A stretch of DNA of 42,466 nucleotides from an uncultured Lachnospiraceae bacterium (GTDB lineage Bacteria; Bacillota; Clostridia; Lachnospirales; Lachnospiraceae): NCBI GenBank assembly GCA_947625465.1, contig CANQOK010000014.1, positions 1-42,466 of the forward strand. Reading direction: 5' to 3'. A model generated the notes under the pieces. It saw nothing but the letters and a program-made list of their open reading frames with translations. It ran no database searches and was not told the origin of the DNA. Numbering within the stretch: the first letter of the stretch is position 1; each line of letters starts with the position of its first letter. Shown one piece after another: positions 1-9,700 of this stretch. A program made the position numbers and the translations under genes.

Positions 1-1478
1 TTGATACGGTAGTAGTCTTCCAGATCCACATCGATCTTTACTCTCGCATCTGGTTTTCGGTTGCTCAAGAGGCACACTGTCTCCACATTCGGCCCATTCG
101 GAAACATATCCACGCAGCACGCCTTCACCAGCCGGTAGCCGCCTGCCTGCAGCAGCTCCAGATCCCGCGCCAGGCTGGTAGGCTTACAGGATATATAAAC
201 CAGATTCTCCACGCCGAAATTCAGGATCTTCTGCAGCGCCCTCGGGTGAACCCCCTCCCTGGGCGGATCCAGCACGATCAGATCCGGTTTTCCCTCCTCC
301 AGATCGTCCAGCACCTTCAGCACATCTCCCGCAATAAAAGTACAGTTTTTCAGTCCGTTCCGCTCTGCATTTGCCCGTGCCGCCTCCACAGCTTCTTCCA
401 CGATCTCAACGCCTACCGCCTGCTTCGCCACCTGGGCCAGCATCTGCGTAATGGTTCCGGTCCCGCTGTAAAGATCAAAAATAACTTTTCCCCGGGTGTC
501 CCCTACATACTCCCGCACCTTCTCATACAGGACCTCCGCGCCCAGCGAATTTGTCTGGAAAAAAGAAAAGGTAGAAATCTGAAACTGCAAACCAAGCAGT
601 TCCTCATAAAACAATTCACTGCCATACAGCACTTCCGTCCGGTCGCTTTTTACCACATCGCCCAGCGTATCATTGTAGATATGCGTAACGCCCACGATCT
701 TTCCGTCCAAAGGCAGCGCCAGCAAAACGGCCGGCAGATCGGCAAAAACCGGCTCTCCGTCCCGGTGCGCCAGCGGATTTCCTTCCCGGTCACAGTCTTC
801 AGAGGTTGTCACCAGATGCACCGTCAGCTCTCCGGTCTTCACTGCCCGGCGTACCAGCAGATGACGCAGATAGCCGGTATGGCGCATTTTATGATAATAG
901 GTCAGATTCTTGTCTTTACAGTAGGCCAGCACAGCCTGCAGGATTCGGTTATAATCCGGATGCACGATCTGACAGTGATCCGCCGTTACAATGTCATAAA
1001 AACTGCCCTTTTTATGTAATCCCAGCGCCAGCGGCCCGTCTTTTACCTCATCCCCAAACGAATATTCCATTTTATTGCGGTACTGCCACTGGCAGGGGCT
1101 TCCCAGAATCCCTTCAAATTCATAGCCGTCACACACGGCGTCCAGGATTGCCTTTACCTGCTCCTGCTTCAGCTTCAGCTGATTGCCGTAAGACATGGTC
1201 TGATAACTGCAGCCCCCGCAGAGTTTAAAATGCGGGCATACGGGCACGGTATCTTCAAGCGGAGACGGTTCCAGAACCGTTTCCAGCCTTCCTTCCCATT
1301 TTCCGCTTCGTTTCTTAGCCGTCTGAAAACGGATCTTCTGTCCGGGCAAAGTATGTTTAACCAGAACCGGGATCTCCTGTTCTGCTCCCGACTCTGTTTC
1401 TTCCCGCACCGTTACATATCCTTTATCCGGAAAATCCACATAAGCTACAACGCCTTCGTACTGGTTACCCTTTTTCAC
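1..1478 (-). CDS. rlmD: 23S rRNA (uracil-C5)-methyltransferase, RlmD/TrmA family (3' end cut by window edge)
   Basis: SAM-dependent enzyme that methylates a uracil C5 in 23S rRNA (U1939-type position by family). The frame runs from about 1478 off the left edge, so the C-terminus is missing. Visible: an N-terminal TRAM-like segment, an iron-sulfur motif CPHFKLCGGC, the SAM motif FDLYSGTGT, the motif LDPPREG, and the catalytic cysteine in VYISCKPTSLARD. I chose a GTG start at 1478-1476 because GAGGAG lies six bases upstream and the protein then begins VKKGNQYEG, like family members. ATGs at 1508 and 1502 lack a ribosome binding site and abut the T-run of a terminator. After the usual end of the family (ETVCLLS) the frame continues into RKPDARVKIDVDLEDYY, consistent with the C-terminal extension of clostridial homologues. 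RlmD rather than RlmCD or TrmA is inferred. Confidence 0.9.
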   Translation of the reverse strand, partial: MKKGNQYEGVVAYVDFPDKGYVTVREETESGAEQEIPVLVKHTLPGQKIRFQTAKKRSGKWEGRLETVLEPSPLEDTVPVCPHFKLCGGCSYQTMSYGNQLKLKQEQVKAILDAVCDGYEFEGILGSPCQWQYRNKMEYSFGDEVKDGPLALGLHKKGSFYDIVTADHCQIVHPDYNRILQAVLAYCKDKNLTYYHKMRHTGYLRHLLVRRAVKTGELTVHLVTTSEDCDREGNPLAHRDGEPVFADLPAVLLALPLDGKIVGVTHIYNDTLGDVVKSDRTEVLYGSELFYEELLGLQFQISTFSFFQTNSLGAEVLYEKVREYVGDTRGKVIFDLYSGTGTITQMLAQVAKQAVGVEIVEEAVEAARANAERNGLKNCTFIAGDVLKVLDDLEEGKPDLIVLDPPREGVHPRALQKILNFGVENLVYISCKPTSLARDLELLQAGGYRLVKACCVDMFPNGPNVETVCLLSNRKPDARVKIDVDLEDYYRI

Positions 1479-1505
1479 TGTAAACTCCTCTGTTTCTGTC
1501 ATTTT

Positions 1506-1551
1506 CATAAAAAACGGCTGCCGCAAAATGTTTGCACACTCTGCAGCAGCC
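1506..1551 (-). terminator. Intrinsic terminator between small membrane protein gene and rlmD
   Basis: On the minus strand GGCTGCTGC (1551-1543) pairs with GCGGCAGCC (1524-1516), nine pairs with one G-U, followed by GTTTTTT. The loop is 18 bases. It ends transcripts of the 1562-1867 gene; rlmD begins just after it. Confidence 0.65.
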
Positions 1552-1561
1552 TGCATTTCCT

Positions 1562-1867
1562 TTATTCGGCAGTGGTCTCAACCACATCTTCGCCTTCTTT
1601 GGCTTCTTCCGTCTTTCCGCTCTCTCCGGCAGGTTCCTCTTCCTCATCGAAGAAATCATCGTCAAATTCATCATCCAGATCGTCTTCAAAATCATCTTCA
1701 TAATCCGGTGTCAGGAACTTATATACCGCATATGCGATTGCCGCAATCGCAGCAACAGCGCCGATGATCGCCAATACCCAGATCCATTTGTTCTTCTTTT
1801 CCGCTTCTTTCTTGTGCATCAATTCACCCACTTTTACTGCGCTTACCAATTCTTCCAACTTATTCAT
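1562..1867 (-). CDS. Small single-pass membrane protein with acidic tail
   Basis: A 101-residue protein of unknown function. It starts at the ATG at 1867 (MNKLEEL), with GGAAGG about six bases upstream; the longer frame to 1894 has no better site. Residues 1-30 are a charged amphipathic stretch, roughly 32-55 form one transmembrane helix rich in Ala and Ile, and the rest is very acidic (runs of D and E around residues 60-80) and probably disordered. Similar short proteins occur in Lachnospiraceae, but I cannot assign a family. It follows pcrA, with its own promoter in the pcrA 3' end and its own terminator, so it is probably a single-gene unit. The topology is inferred from hydropathy only. 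Confidence 0.75.
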   Translation of the reverse strand: MNKLEELVSAVKVGELMHKKEAEKKNKWIWVLAIIGAVAAIAAIAYAVYKFLTPDYEDDFEDDLDDEFDDDFFDEEEEPAGESGKTEEAKEGEDVVETTAE

Positions 1868-1941
1868 TCTACCTTCCTTTCCTGAGCCCGGCACATATCG
1901 TATCCCGTCCGGTGCTTCGCTCTTGTATCATTGTTATTTGT

Positions 1942-1970
1942 ATTGTACTACACTTTTTGCAATTTTGCAA
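1942..1970 (-). promoter_or_regulatory. Promoter of the small membrane protein gene
   Basis: On the minus strand TTGCAA (1970-1965), 17-base spacer, TACAAT (1947-1942). It lies at the very end of pcrA, upstream of the ATG at 1867. Confidence 0.5.
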
Positions 1971-4209
1971 ATGCTGCGAACATTTTTTTTACGCCAAAAT
2001 TGTCAAAATTGACTGTAACCTGATAATCTCTGGTGTCTTTCACGATTTCTTCTACGGTTCCCACGCCGAATTTAATATGTTTTACCCGGTCGCCGACTCC
2101 GTAGTCCGGACTGCCGCCGTTTTGTGCCGCGCTTCCAAACAGATCCGCACCTGTTTTTAAAGCGGAGAAATCTTTTGTCCGCTTGCCGCCAAACGGTACG
2201 GCGCGCATTTCCTCCCGATAAGATTTTACAAATGAACGGGCAGGCGTATTGTCCTGCGAATCCGGCCTGTCCTGCGGCAGCTGCGTATCCAGCAGTTCCT
2301 CCGGGATTTCTTTCACAAACCGGGACAGAATATTGTACTGCGTCTCGCCCCGCAGCATCCGCATTCTGGCGCTTAAGATCGTCAGCCGGTCCATAGCGCG
2401 GGTAAACGCCACATAGCACAGCCGCCGCTCCTCTTCCAGATCGGTGGCGTCTCCGGAGCTGATCGTCTGATAGCTCGGAAATAATCCGTCCTCCATTCCG
2501 CATAAATAAACTTCCGGAAATTCCAGCCCTTTCGCGCTGTGGATCGTCATCAGCATCACATAATCACTGTCTCCGTCCAGACGGTCGATATCGGCGATCA
2601 GGGAAACTTCCTCCAGAAAACCGCTTAACGTAGGCTCCTCCTGACAGGATTCCTCATAATCCGCCGCTTTGGAAAGCAGTTCGTCAATGTTTTCCAGCCG
2701 TTCTTTGGCTTCGTCCGTCTCCTCCGCTTCCAGCTCGGCCCGATAGCCGGTCATATCCAGCAATTCCTCAGCCCAGTCTTTTAAAGACCCATATTCTGAT
2801 TTTGCCCGCAAAACCCCGATCATATCCGTAAAATGTTCAATTTTTTCAGCGGCTTTTCCCGGACAGATCTCCTTTACATGGTGCATGGCCTCAAAAAGAC
2901 GCATTCCATGTTCGTTCGCATAGCTTTGAATTTTATTGATCGTCGTGGCTCCGATCCCGCGTCTTGGCACATTGAGGATTCTTCGGACGGACAGATCGTC
3001 ATTTCCGTTATCCACCGTTTTCATATATGCCAGCACATCTTTGATCTCTTTTCGCTGATAAAAATTGATCCCGCCTACGATCCGATAAGGAATCCCGACG
3101 CGCACAAACGCTTCTTCCAATGTACGGGACTGCGCGTTTGTCCGATACAAACAGGCAAAATCCCGGTATGCGGTATGTACGCCATGCGCCATCTGCTTCC
3201 GGATATCATCGACAACGCACTGGGCCTCATCATAAGAGGAATTCACCTGCCAAAGCCGGATCAGATCGCCCTCCGGCCGTTTGGTCCACAGCCGTTTTGG
3301 TTTTCTGCCGCGGTTATTGGCGATCACCGCATTGGCCGCCTCCAGAATATTCCCCACAGACCGGTAATTCTGTTCCAGCTTCATGACGACGGCATCCGGG
3401 AAACTGTCTTCAAAATTCAGAATGTTGCCGATATTGGCGCCCCGGAATTTATAGATCGACTGGTCGTCATCCCCCACCACACACAGATTCCGGTATTTGC
3501 CGGCCAGCAGAGAGACCAGCTGAAACTGCGCGGTATTCGTATCCTGATATTCGTCCACCATAATGTAGCGGAATCTTTCCTGATAATAATTTAAGATCTC
3601 CTTCTGTTCCTGAAACAGTCGGACCGTCAGCATAAGCAGATCGTCAAAATCCAGCGCGTTATTGCTCTTCAGCATGTTCTGGTATTCCGTGTAGGCTTCC
3701 CCGATCCGTTTCTGTCTCCAGTCGCCGCCCGTATGCAGCAGAAACTGCTCCGGTGTGATCAGTTCATTTTTAGCGGAAGAAATGGCGTTTAGGATCGTGC
3801 GTTCTTTCAGATTCTTCGTGTCGATCTCCAGCTTTTTGCATACTGCTTTCATGACACTTTTCTGATCTTCCGTATCATAAATGGTAAAATGATCGTCATA
3901 TCCCAGATAGTCAATATATCGCCGCAGAATACGGACACAGCAGGAATGAAAGGTGCTTACCCAGATCTGTTCCGAACCGTATCCCACCAGGTTATCTACC
4001 CGCTCCCGCATTTCTCCGGCTGCTTTATTGGTAAAGGTGATTGCCAGGATCTGATAGGGATTCACCTGTTTTTCCTCGATCAGATAGGCGATCCGGTGCG
4101 TCAGTACCCTGGTCTTCCCCGATCCTGCGCCTGCCAGGATCAGCAGGGGCCCTTCCGTGCAAAAAACCGCCTTTTTCTGAACCTCATTTAATGTATCGTA
4201 ACTATTCAT
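1948..4209 (-). CDS. pcrA: ATP-dependent DNA helicase PcrA/UvrD
   Basis: Superfamily 1A 3'-5' DNA helicase (753 residues) for repair, replication restart and removal of RecA filaments. All helicase motifs are visible: GAGSGKT (motif I), TFTNKAAGEM (Ia), DEYQDT (II), GDDDQSIYKFRGA (III), QNYRS (IV), MTIHSAKGLEFPEV (V) and VAFTRAMDRL (VI). The C-terminus holds the PcrA-type tail GDRVKHIKFGVGTVEEI, a Tudor-like fold that binds RNA polymerase in Bacillus, ending in a basic-aromatic segment. The ATG at 4209 (MNSYDTLNEVQ) is chosen because GGAG precedes it at the right distance; the upstream extension to 4263 overlaps the promoter region. Length matches the family. It is transcribed alone from the promoter at 4246-4274. 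Confidence 0.96.
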   Translation of the reverse strand: MNSYDTLNEVQKKAVFCTEGPLLILAGAGSGKTRVLTHRIAYLIEEKQVNPYQILAITFTNKAAGEMRERVDNLVGYGSEQIWVSTFHSCCVRILRRYIDYLGYDDHFTIYDTEDQKSVMKAVCKKLEIDTKNLKERTILNAISSAKNELITPEQFLLHTGGDWRQKRIGEAYTEYQNMLKSNNALDFDDLLMLTVRLFQEQKEILNYYQERFRYIMVDEYQDTNTAQFQLVSLLAGKYRNLCVVGDDDQSIYKFRGANIGNILNFEDSFPDAVVMKLEQNYRSVGNILEAANAVIANNRGRKPKRLWTKRPEGDLIRLWQVNSSYDEAQCVVDDIRKQMAHGVHTAYRDFACLYRTNAQSRTLEEAFVRVGIPYRIVGGINFYQRKEIKDVLAYMKTVDNGNDDLSVRRILNVPRRGIGATTINKIQSYANEHGMRLFEAMHHVKEICPGKAAEKIEHFTDMIGVLRAKSEYGSLKDWAEELLDMTGYRAELEAEETDEAKERLENIDELLSKAADYEESCQEEPTLSGFLEEVSLIADIDRLDGDSDYVMLMTIHSAKGLEFPEVYLCGMEDGLFPSYQTISSGDATDLEEERRLCYVAFTRAMDRLTILSARMRMLRGETQYNILSRFVKEIPEELLDTQLPQDRPDSQDNTPARSFVKSYREEMRAVPFGGKRTKDFSALKTGADLFGSAAQNGGSPDYGVGDRVKHIKFGVGTVEEIVKDTRDYQVTVNFDNFGVKKMFAAFAKLQKV

Positions 4210-4245
4210 AATAATCTCCGTTTCAAAGCGTCTGCGCTCCTCTGC

Positions 4246-4274
4246 AGTATAGCAAAATTTCATTTATTTGTAAA
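4246..4274 (-). promoter_or_regulatory. pcrA promoter
   Basis: Minus-strand TTTACA (4274-4269), 17-base spacer, TATACT (4251-4246) with an extended TGC in front of the -10 box. It places the start of transcription about 30 bases upstream of the pcrA ATG. Confidence 0.7.
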
Positions 4275-4297
4275 CAATCCGCTTATTTAAAATATAT

Positions 4298-4326
4298 TTG
4301 ACTTTCCTGATCAATAATGATATACT
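4298..4326 (+). promoter_or_regulatory. Promoter of DUF1836 gene
   Basis: TTGACT (4298-4303), 17-base spacer, TATACT (4321-4326). Transcription would start near 4333, which makes the ATG at 4338 nearly leaderless and favours the ATG at 4374. It diverges from the pcrA promoter. Confidence 0.75.
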
Positions 4327-4373
4327 GAAACGTAGTAATGAAAACTATGTACCGTCAAGAAAGAGAACACACT

Positions 4374-5054
4374 ATGGATATCGATAAACTGCTGCAGGAT
4401 CTGCTGGCCAGTTACAAATTAATTTCAACCGGGGATATTCCCAATATCCCGCTGTATATGGACCAGGTGACCACTTTTATGGACAGGCATATGTCGCCGC
4501 GCAACAACAATGACGAGCATGTTCTGACCAAGACCATGATCAACAACTATGCCAAAAATGATCTGCTGCCTGCTCCGGAGAAGAAGAAATACTCCAAAGA
4601 GCATATTATCATGCTGATCTTTATTTACTATTTCAAAAATGTAATGTCCATCAACGATATCAAAACGGTGCTGGATCCGATCTCACTGGAATATTTTAAC
4701 GGCATTTCCGATTCTCTGACATTAGAGGATATCTACGAAGAGATTGCCGCTTCTCTGCATACGCAGATGCCCAAGATCAAGGAAGATATCATTGCAATGA
4801 AGGAACACTCCGAGACGGCCTTTGCCGACACGGAAAGCGGCAGGCAGGAGTTTCTGCGGACACTGACGCTGATCTGTATGCTGAGTTTCGACGTATATGC
4901 GAAAAAGCAGCTGATCGAGAGCATTGTCAACGAGATCTCCGCTGCGGCAGAGCCATCGGAAGAATCCGATAAGGCCAAAGAAAAAGAAAAGAAAAAGACG
5001 GAAAAAAAAGAAGGAAAAGAACATAAAGAGAAAAAAGAAAAGGATGCTGACTGA
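4374..5054 (+). CDS. DUF1836 domain-containing protein
   Basis: 226-residue cytoplasmic protein of the DUF1836 family, found mainly in Firmicutes and of unproven function. The core (about residues 15-165) has the family pattern LTKTMINNYAKNDLLPAP followed by KKYSKEHIIMLIFIYYFK, which resembles a MerR-like helix-turn-helix with a charged linker; a regulatory role is therefore a guess. The last 30 residues are an extreme Lys/Glu run (KEKEKKKTEKKEGKEHK) that is probably disordered. The start at 4374 (MDIDKL) fits the promoter and the family; a further ATG at 4338 is possible. It is monocistronic and ends in a hairpin that includes the stop codon. Confidence 0.85.
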   Translation: MDIDKLLQDLLASYKLISTGDIPNIPLYMDQVTTFMDRHMSPRNNNDEHVLTKTMINNYAKNDLLPAPEKKKYSKEHIIMLIFIYYFKNVMSINDIKTVLDPISLEYFNGISDSLTLEDIYEEIAASLHTQMPKIKEDIIAMKEHSETAFADTESGRQEFLRTLTLICMLSFDVYAKKQLIESIVNEISAAAEPSEESDKAKEKEKKKTEKKEGKEHKEKKEKDAD

Positions 5055-5067
5055 CCGGCATCCTTTT
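5038..5067 (+). terminator. Terminator of DUF1836 gene
   Basis: AAAAGGATGC (5038-5047) pairs perfectly with GCATCCTTTT (5058-5067) around a 10-base loop containing the stop codon. The A/T flanks make it usable in both directions, so it may also end the convergent PHP phosphatase operon. Confidence 0.8.
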
Positions 5068-5099
5068 CTGTTGGAATTTCATATTTTGTTTTCCACATT

Positions 5100-5837
5100 T
5101 TAATAGCGGTAATGCCGCCTTTTTTCCGCAATATATTCTTTGAAGCCATGCAAATGATAATTCATGACCAGTTCCTGCGGAAAATCGATCTCTTCCAGCA
5201 ATTCTACCGCTCTGTCATGCCTTCCAACCAGGCTCATCCAATGCGCGTCGCTGCCGATTATGATCGGCTGCCCGTATTCCGCGCAGAGCTCCAGCATCTG
5301 CCGGTCGTTTTCTCTGGCGTTCATCCGGAATCCATCCGGCGCCAGGGAATTATTATTCAGTTCCAAAAGCACATGATTCTCTTTTGCAGCCTGTACCACT
5401 TCTTCAAAGTCTACCGGATATCTGCCGTCATCCGGATGTCCGATAATGCTGACGCAGGGGTGTTCCATGGCGCCGGTCAGCGCCCGGGTATTCTGCCCGA
5501 TGCTTCCGGGCCGGATACAGGGGGTATGCAGACTGGCAATACAGATATCCAACCCCTGCAGAATGGAAGAGGATATGTCTACGCCGCCGTGATAATCCAG
5601 AATATTTAACTCAACGCCGAGCCACAGTTCGACCCCATACAGATTTCTGTCTACCACATCCAGATTACTCAGGTAAAAATCCGTGCACCCGTTCGGCATT
5701 GCCTTGGTGTGCTCTGTGATCCCGAGCATGGAAAGTCCTTTTTCCGATGCTGCTTTTGCCATTTCCAAAATTGTGTTATACGCATGCCCGCTGGCAATGG
5801 TATGGGTATGCATATCCAAGCGATATTCCGCACTCAT
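5100..5837 (-). CDS. PHP-domain phosphatase, YcdX-like
   Basis: 245-residue metal-dependent hydrolase of the PHP superfamily, closest in pattern to YcdX-type phosphatases. Metal ligands visible: the N-terminal HTHT motif (LDMHTHTIASGHA), the second histidine in ITEHTKAMP, ELNNNSL in the centre, and GSDAHW near the end. Substrate unknown; phosphate ester hydrolysis is inferred from the family. The ATG at 5837 (MSAEYRLDMHTH) is preferred because AAAGGG lies at the proper distance; a TTG two codons upstream at 5843 is also open. It follows the HAD phosphatase gene with an 18-base gap, so the two form an operon of likely phosphatases. Confidence 0.87.
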   Translation of the reverse strand: MSAEYRLDMHTHTIASGHAYNTILEMAKAASEKGLSMLGITEHTKAMPNGCTDFYLSNLDVVDRNLYGVELWLGVELNILDYHGGVDISSSILQGLDICIASLHTPCIRPGSIGQNTRALTGAMEHPCVSIIGHPDDGRYPVDFEEVVQAAKENHVLLELNNNSLAPDGFRMNARENDRQMLELCAEYGQPIIIGSDAHWMSLVGRHDRAVELLEEIDFPQELVMNYHLHGFKEYIAEKRRHYRY

Positions 5838-5855
5838 TCTCAAATCCCTTTCATC

Positions 5856-6668
5856 CTAAAATAACTGTTCTATCGCATAGGCTACGCCGTCTTCCTCATT
5901 GGACCGCGTAATAAAATCCGCCGCTTCCTTCACCGCAGCCTGCGCATTCGCCATCGCTACGCCCATACCGGCATACCGGATCATGGAAAGATCATTATAG
6001 CCGTCTCCGCAGGCAGCCAGCTGCTCTCTGGTATATCCCAGGTATTCCAGCAGCTTTGCGAGGGCAAAGGCTTTATCCACATTCTGCGGCATGATCTCTA
6101 AGAAAAACGGTTCTGAACGATAAATATTTAATTTCGAGCCAAATGCTTTTTGAAACTTCGGCTCCACCGCTGCCAGATGCCCGTCTTCTGCCGTAACAAT
6201 GCATTTATTCGCCAGAAATCCCGGGCGCTCATCATAATCCGCCAAGGTACGGATCTCCCGAAGCGGCAGGTGATTGATCCGGCTTTCTATCACAATAAAC
6301 GGATCCGTCGGGCAGTTCGTGATCACGCAATTCCCGTCATAACTCATGATCTCGCACTGATTGTCCTTTGCCATCTTTTCCAGCTTCCCCAGATATCCGT
6401 GCGGCAGAGTCTGTTCAAAAATGATCTTTTTTTCTCTGCAGGCAAAGATTCTTCCGCCGTTAAAACACAGAATATATCCGCCATACCGTTCCAGTTCCAG
6501 CGCCTCCGCGATCGGCTGCACGCCGTATACCGGACGTCCCGACGCGATCACCACGATAACGCCCTGCTTCTGCAGTTCCATGATCGCAGACAGCGTCCCG
6601 GCTGTGATCTCTTTTTTGCGATTAGTCAGGGTTCCATCAATGTCAAGGGCAAGTATCTGATACTGCAT
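5856..6668 (-). CDS. HAD superfamily hydrolase, Cof-type phosphatase
   Basis: 270-residue Cof/YidA-type HAD phosphatase, acting on small phosphorylated metabolites in the cytoplasm. Motif I is LALDIDGTLTN, with the nucleophile Asp followed by D+2; motif II is IASGRP; a Lys precedes motif IV, and motif IV is CGDGYNDLSMIRYAG. A C2-type cap sits between about residues 85 and 190. Length is normal for the family. The ATG at 6668 has GGAG eight bases upstream. It is the first gene of a two-gene operon with the PHP phosphatase and has a strong promoter at 6704-6732. The substrate cannot be told from sequence. Confidence 0.9.
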   Translation of the reverse strand: MQYQILALDIDGTLTNRKKEITAGTLSAIMELQKQGVIVVIASGRPVYGVQPIAEALELERYGGYILCFNGGRIFACREKKIIFEQTLPHGYLGKLEKMAKDNQCEIMSYDGNCVITNCPTDPFIVIESRINHLPLREIRTLADYDERPGFLANKCIVTAEDGHLAAVEPKFQKAFGSKLNIYRSEPFFLEIMPQNVDKAFALAKLLEYLGYTREQLAACGDGYNDLSMIRYAGMGVAMANAQAAVKEAADFITRSNEEDGVAYAIEQLF

Positions 6669-6703
6669 GATTTTACTCCGTTTATCTTCTGATATCTCAC
6701 CCC

Positions 6704-6732
6704 ATTTTAGTGCAAAGCCCTCAGGTTGTCAA
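6704..6732 (-). promoter_or_regulatory. Promoter of HAD-PHP phosphatase operon
   Basis: Minus-strand TTGACA (6732-6727), 17-base spacer, TAAAAT (6709-6704), directly after the stop of the surface-protein gene. No terminator for that gene is visible before it. Confidence 0.75.
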
Positions 6733-6745
6733 GTTTTCCTGCATT

Positions 6746-9700
6746 TTAACTCCTGCCTTTGCTGCCCGGACTTCTCACAGAAAATCTGAGAAACGCTGCC
6801 GCCGCAAACGCGAGAATTGAAATAAACATCATACCCATAGCCATCACAGGAAGCGAATCGCCTGTTTTTGGCGGAACAGGCGGCAGAACCGGGACGGTAA
6901 TGGTCTGAGACCGGTCCGTGATGTCCTTATGCGCTGCGATCTCTGTACCGTTTACGTCTTTTAAAGTTTCAAAGATCACAAATGTTTTGCCCTGCAGATT
7001 TTTCGTATTCAGGGTAAACGTAACCTGTACGCTTCCGCTTCCGTTTTCCGCGATAAAGGTTATCTCCGAACGAATTTCTTTCCCATTTACCAGAAGCGGT
7101 TTTTGGCTCGCCTGATCTATCAGGACGCCTTCCAGCGTATAGGAATTGCCGGGTGTCAGCCCTGTATAGCGCACGGTATCCGTAATCGTTACGCTGCTTC
7201 CGACCGCAGCCGTATGAGTGCCGCTATCCTGATCGGCTGCGTTGGTATGAATCGCCGCAAACGTCACACTCTGATCCTTATCCGTAATGTCCGCGTGGCT
7301 TGCCAGCTTCGTATCTGCCTGATACAGCTCCTCAAACACGACTGTGGTTACACCTTCCAGAGCGGAAGAATCAAAAGTAAATAACAGGGTTACAGTTCCC
7401 TTGCCTGCTTCTGCCGCAAATGTCTTTTCGGCACGTATTTCTTTGCCGTTTACCAAAAGCGGTTTTCCGTTTTCCCGGTTCATGAGAACGCCCTTCACCG
7501 TATAAGTTTCGCCTGCTTTCACGCCGGCGTAGGATACGGTATCCGCAATTGTGGTCTCTCTGCAGGCCGGACCTTCATGCAGCTTTGTCGCCTGATTGAC
7601 CGCGTTGGTATGTATTTCAGGAAAATATACCGTCTGGTCTTCATCCTCGATATCCGCATGTACGGCAATCTTTATATCCTTATAATACAGATCTTCAAAA
7701 ACGACGCAGGTCTCACCTGCCAGCGTGCCCGCCGGTACGGAAAATGTAAGGACAACTTCTCCGTCTTCTGCTTCTGCCGTAAACTCCTTTTGGGCAGTGA
7801 TTTCCTTTCCATTAAGCAAAAATGCCCTGCCTGTTTCCTGATTCATAAGAACTCCCTTAACGATATATTCCTTGCCCGGAATCAGGTTTTGATAGGTAAC
7901 GGTATCTGCGACTATCTGTACTTCGGATTCCATTATTTCCGGACGGCCGCTTACGGAGTCTTTCGCATTGGTATGAATCTCAGGAAAATGAATCTCCTGA
8001 CTCTTGTCCGTAATATCCTTATGCGCTGCGATCAAAGTTGATTTGTTATACAATTCTTCAAATACAACTGTCGTGATCCCTCCCAGCCCGGAAGCGTCAA
8101 ATTGAAAGGTTACCACAACGTCCTGTACGGCTGTTTCTGCCATAAAAACAGTTTCCGCTTTTATTTCTTTCCCGTCGATTAACAGCGCTTTTCCGGTTGC
8201 CCGATCCATCAATACGCCTTTTACAGTATAGGTATCTCCGGGTATCAGCCCAACACAATGCACAGTATCACTGATCGCTGTCTCTTCATTCGCCATGGAA
8301 ATATGATCCCCGGTTTCGGAGTCAATGGCCATAGTGCTGATCTCCGGCTCCAAAATATCATCCGTTATAGTGCCCAGATCAACGGTGACTCCATGCCGGT
8401 AGATTGAAAATTCAAACTCCTGCAGAATCAGATTCCGGTTATTCTCACAGCGCAGTTCCCGAATTGAATACCTGCCATAAGGCAATGCGCCAAGGGTATC
8501 GTCTGCCAATGCCTGAGAACCAAATTCACCATTGCCAAACCAGATGCCTGCGGTATCGTCCATCTCTGCCAACGGAATCACTTCATCATCGCCATACGCA
8601 AGCAGCGCGTCATTTGCGTTTGTCTTTGCGCTGTGCGCCGTCCAGTTCGCGCGGGAAGAAAATTCACCGTTTATATCTGTAACGATCACATGCTTTTCTC
8701 CCGTTTCCAGATTCGTGATCAGGAACGGAACCTGCAGCCGCCTGGCAGCAGAATCGCGGATCTTAACCAGCTCAAAATCTCCGCGAATCACCTGGTTTCT
8801 CCAGATCAGGGCATCTCCTTCTTTTGCGGCAGTTACGATCTTACCGTTTTCGCGGATCTCTACCGTGCGGACCGCTCCGTCTGTTAAGAGATAGCCTTCC
8901 GCCCCGGCGGTTTCCTGTACTGTATACGTGCCATACGGCAGACAGTCGGCAGCGGTCTCCGCCGTGTACGCATGCAGATCGGCATTCCATGCGGTATAGA
9001 TCTGCTTTACCGTCTCGCCGGGCGTATAGATCTTTCCTTCTACCAGTACCGGATACGCGGAAGCGTTCTGAATGGTAAATTCGATACCGGAAAGCTTCGC
9101 CGCCCTGCCGGACGCTTCGCTTTTATCCAGTTCCAGATCATTCTTCTGGACGCGGATGCCGCCCCGGACAACCTGATTTCGAAATGTCAGTCCTGCCGCT
9201 TTGATATCCGCGGTCACGGTCTCGCCGTCAATCCGGATCGTAAAAGTACGCTCGGCTCCGTCCGTCAGAAGATAGCTTCCATTGGTTTTGAATTCCTTAA
9301 TCCCATATGTCCCGTATGGCAGAGCCTTGCCGGTTGTTTTCGCAGTCACTTTCCCATTCTCTGCTTCTGTGGTGATGATCTTTACGGTTTCACCCGGTTT
9401 GTAAAGCTTTCCATCTGCCGCGACAGGGTTATCATTCCGGTTGATAATGGAAAACTGAATTCCCGCAAGGGACGCGTCGCCCTGAGCGGGAATCATTTCC
9501 TCGGCATCTGCGCCAGTACCGTCAGGGTATCTTACAACAATCTGTCCTCTGGTTTCCGCATCCTGTTTTTCAATCTGTACATCGCCTCGGATCACGGATT
9601 CCTCCCAATGGGTGATGCTTCCGTCTGCCGCGTTATAGCTGATCCTGGCTTCGTTTGTCCCGTCTGCCCACCGGAACACGGAATCGGTTCCTGCGGCGTT

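Noticed and set aside
246-1019. 257-codon + strand frame
   Set aside because: Antisense shadow of rlmD; its translation is low-complexity and His/Gln-rich.
4722-5024. Phe-rich minus-strand frame opposite the DUF1836 tail
   Set aside because: It is the complement of the Lys/Glu codon run.
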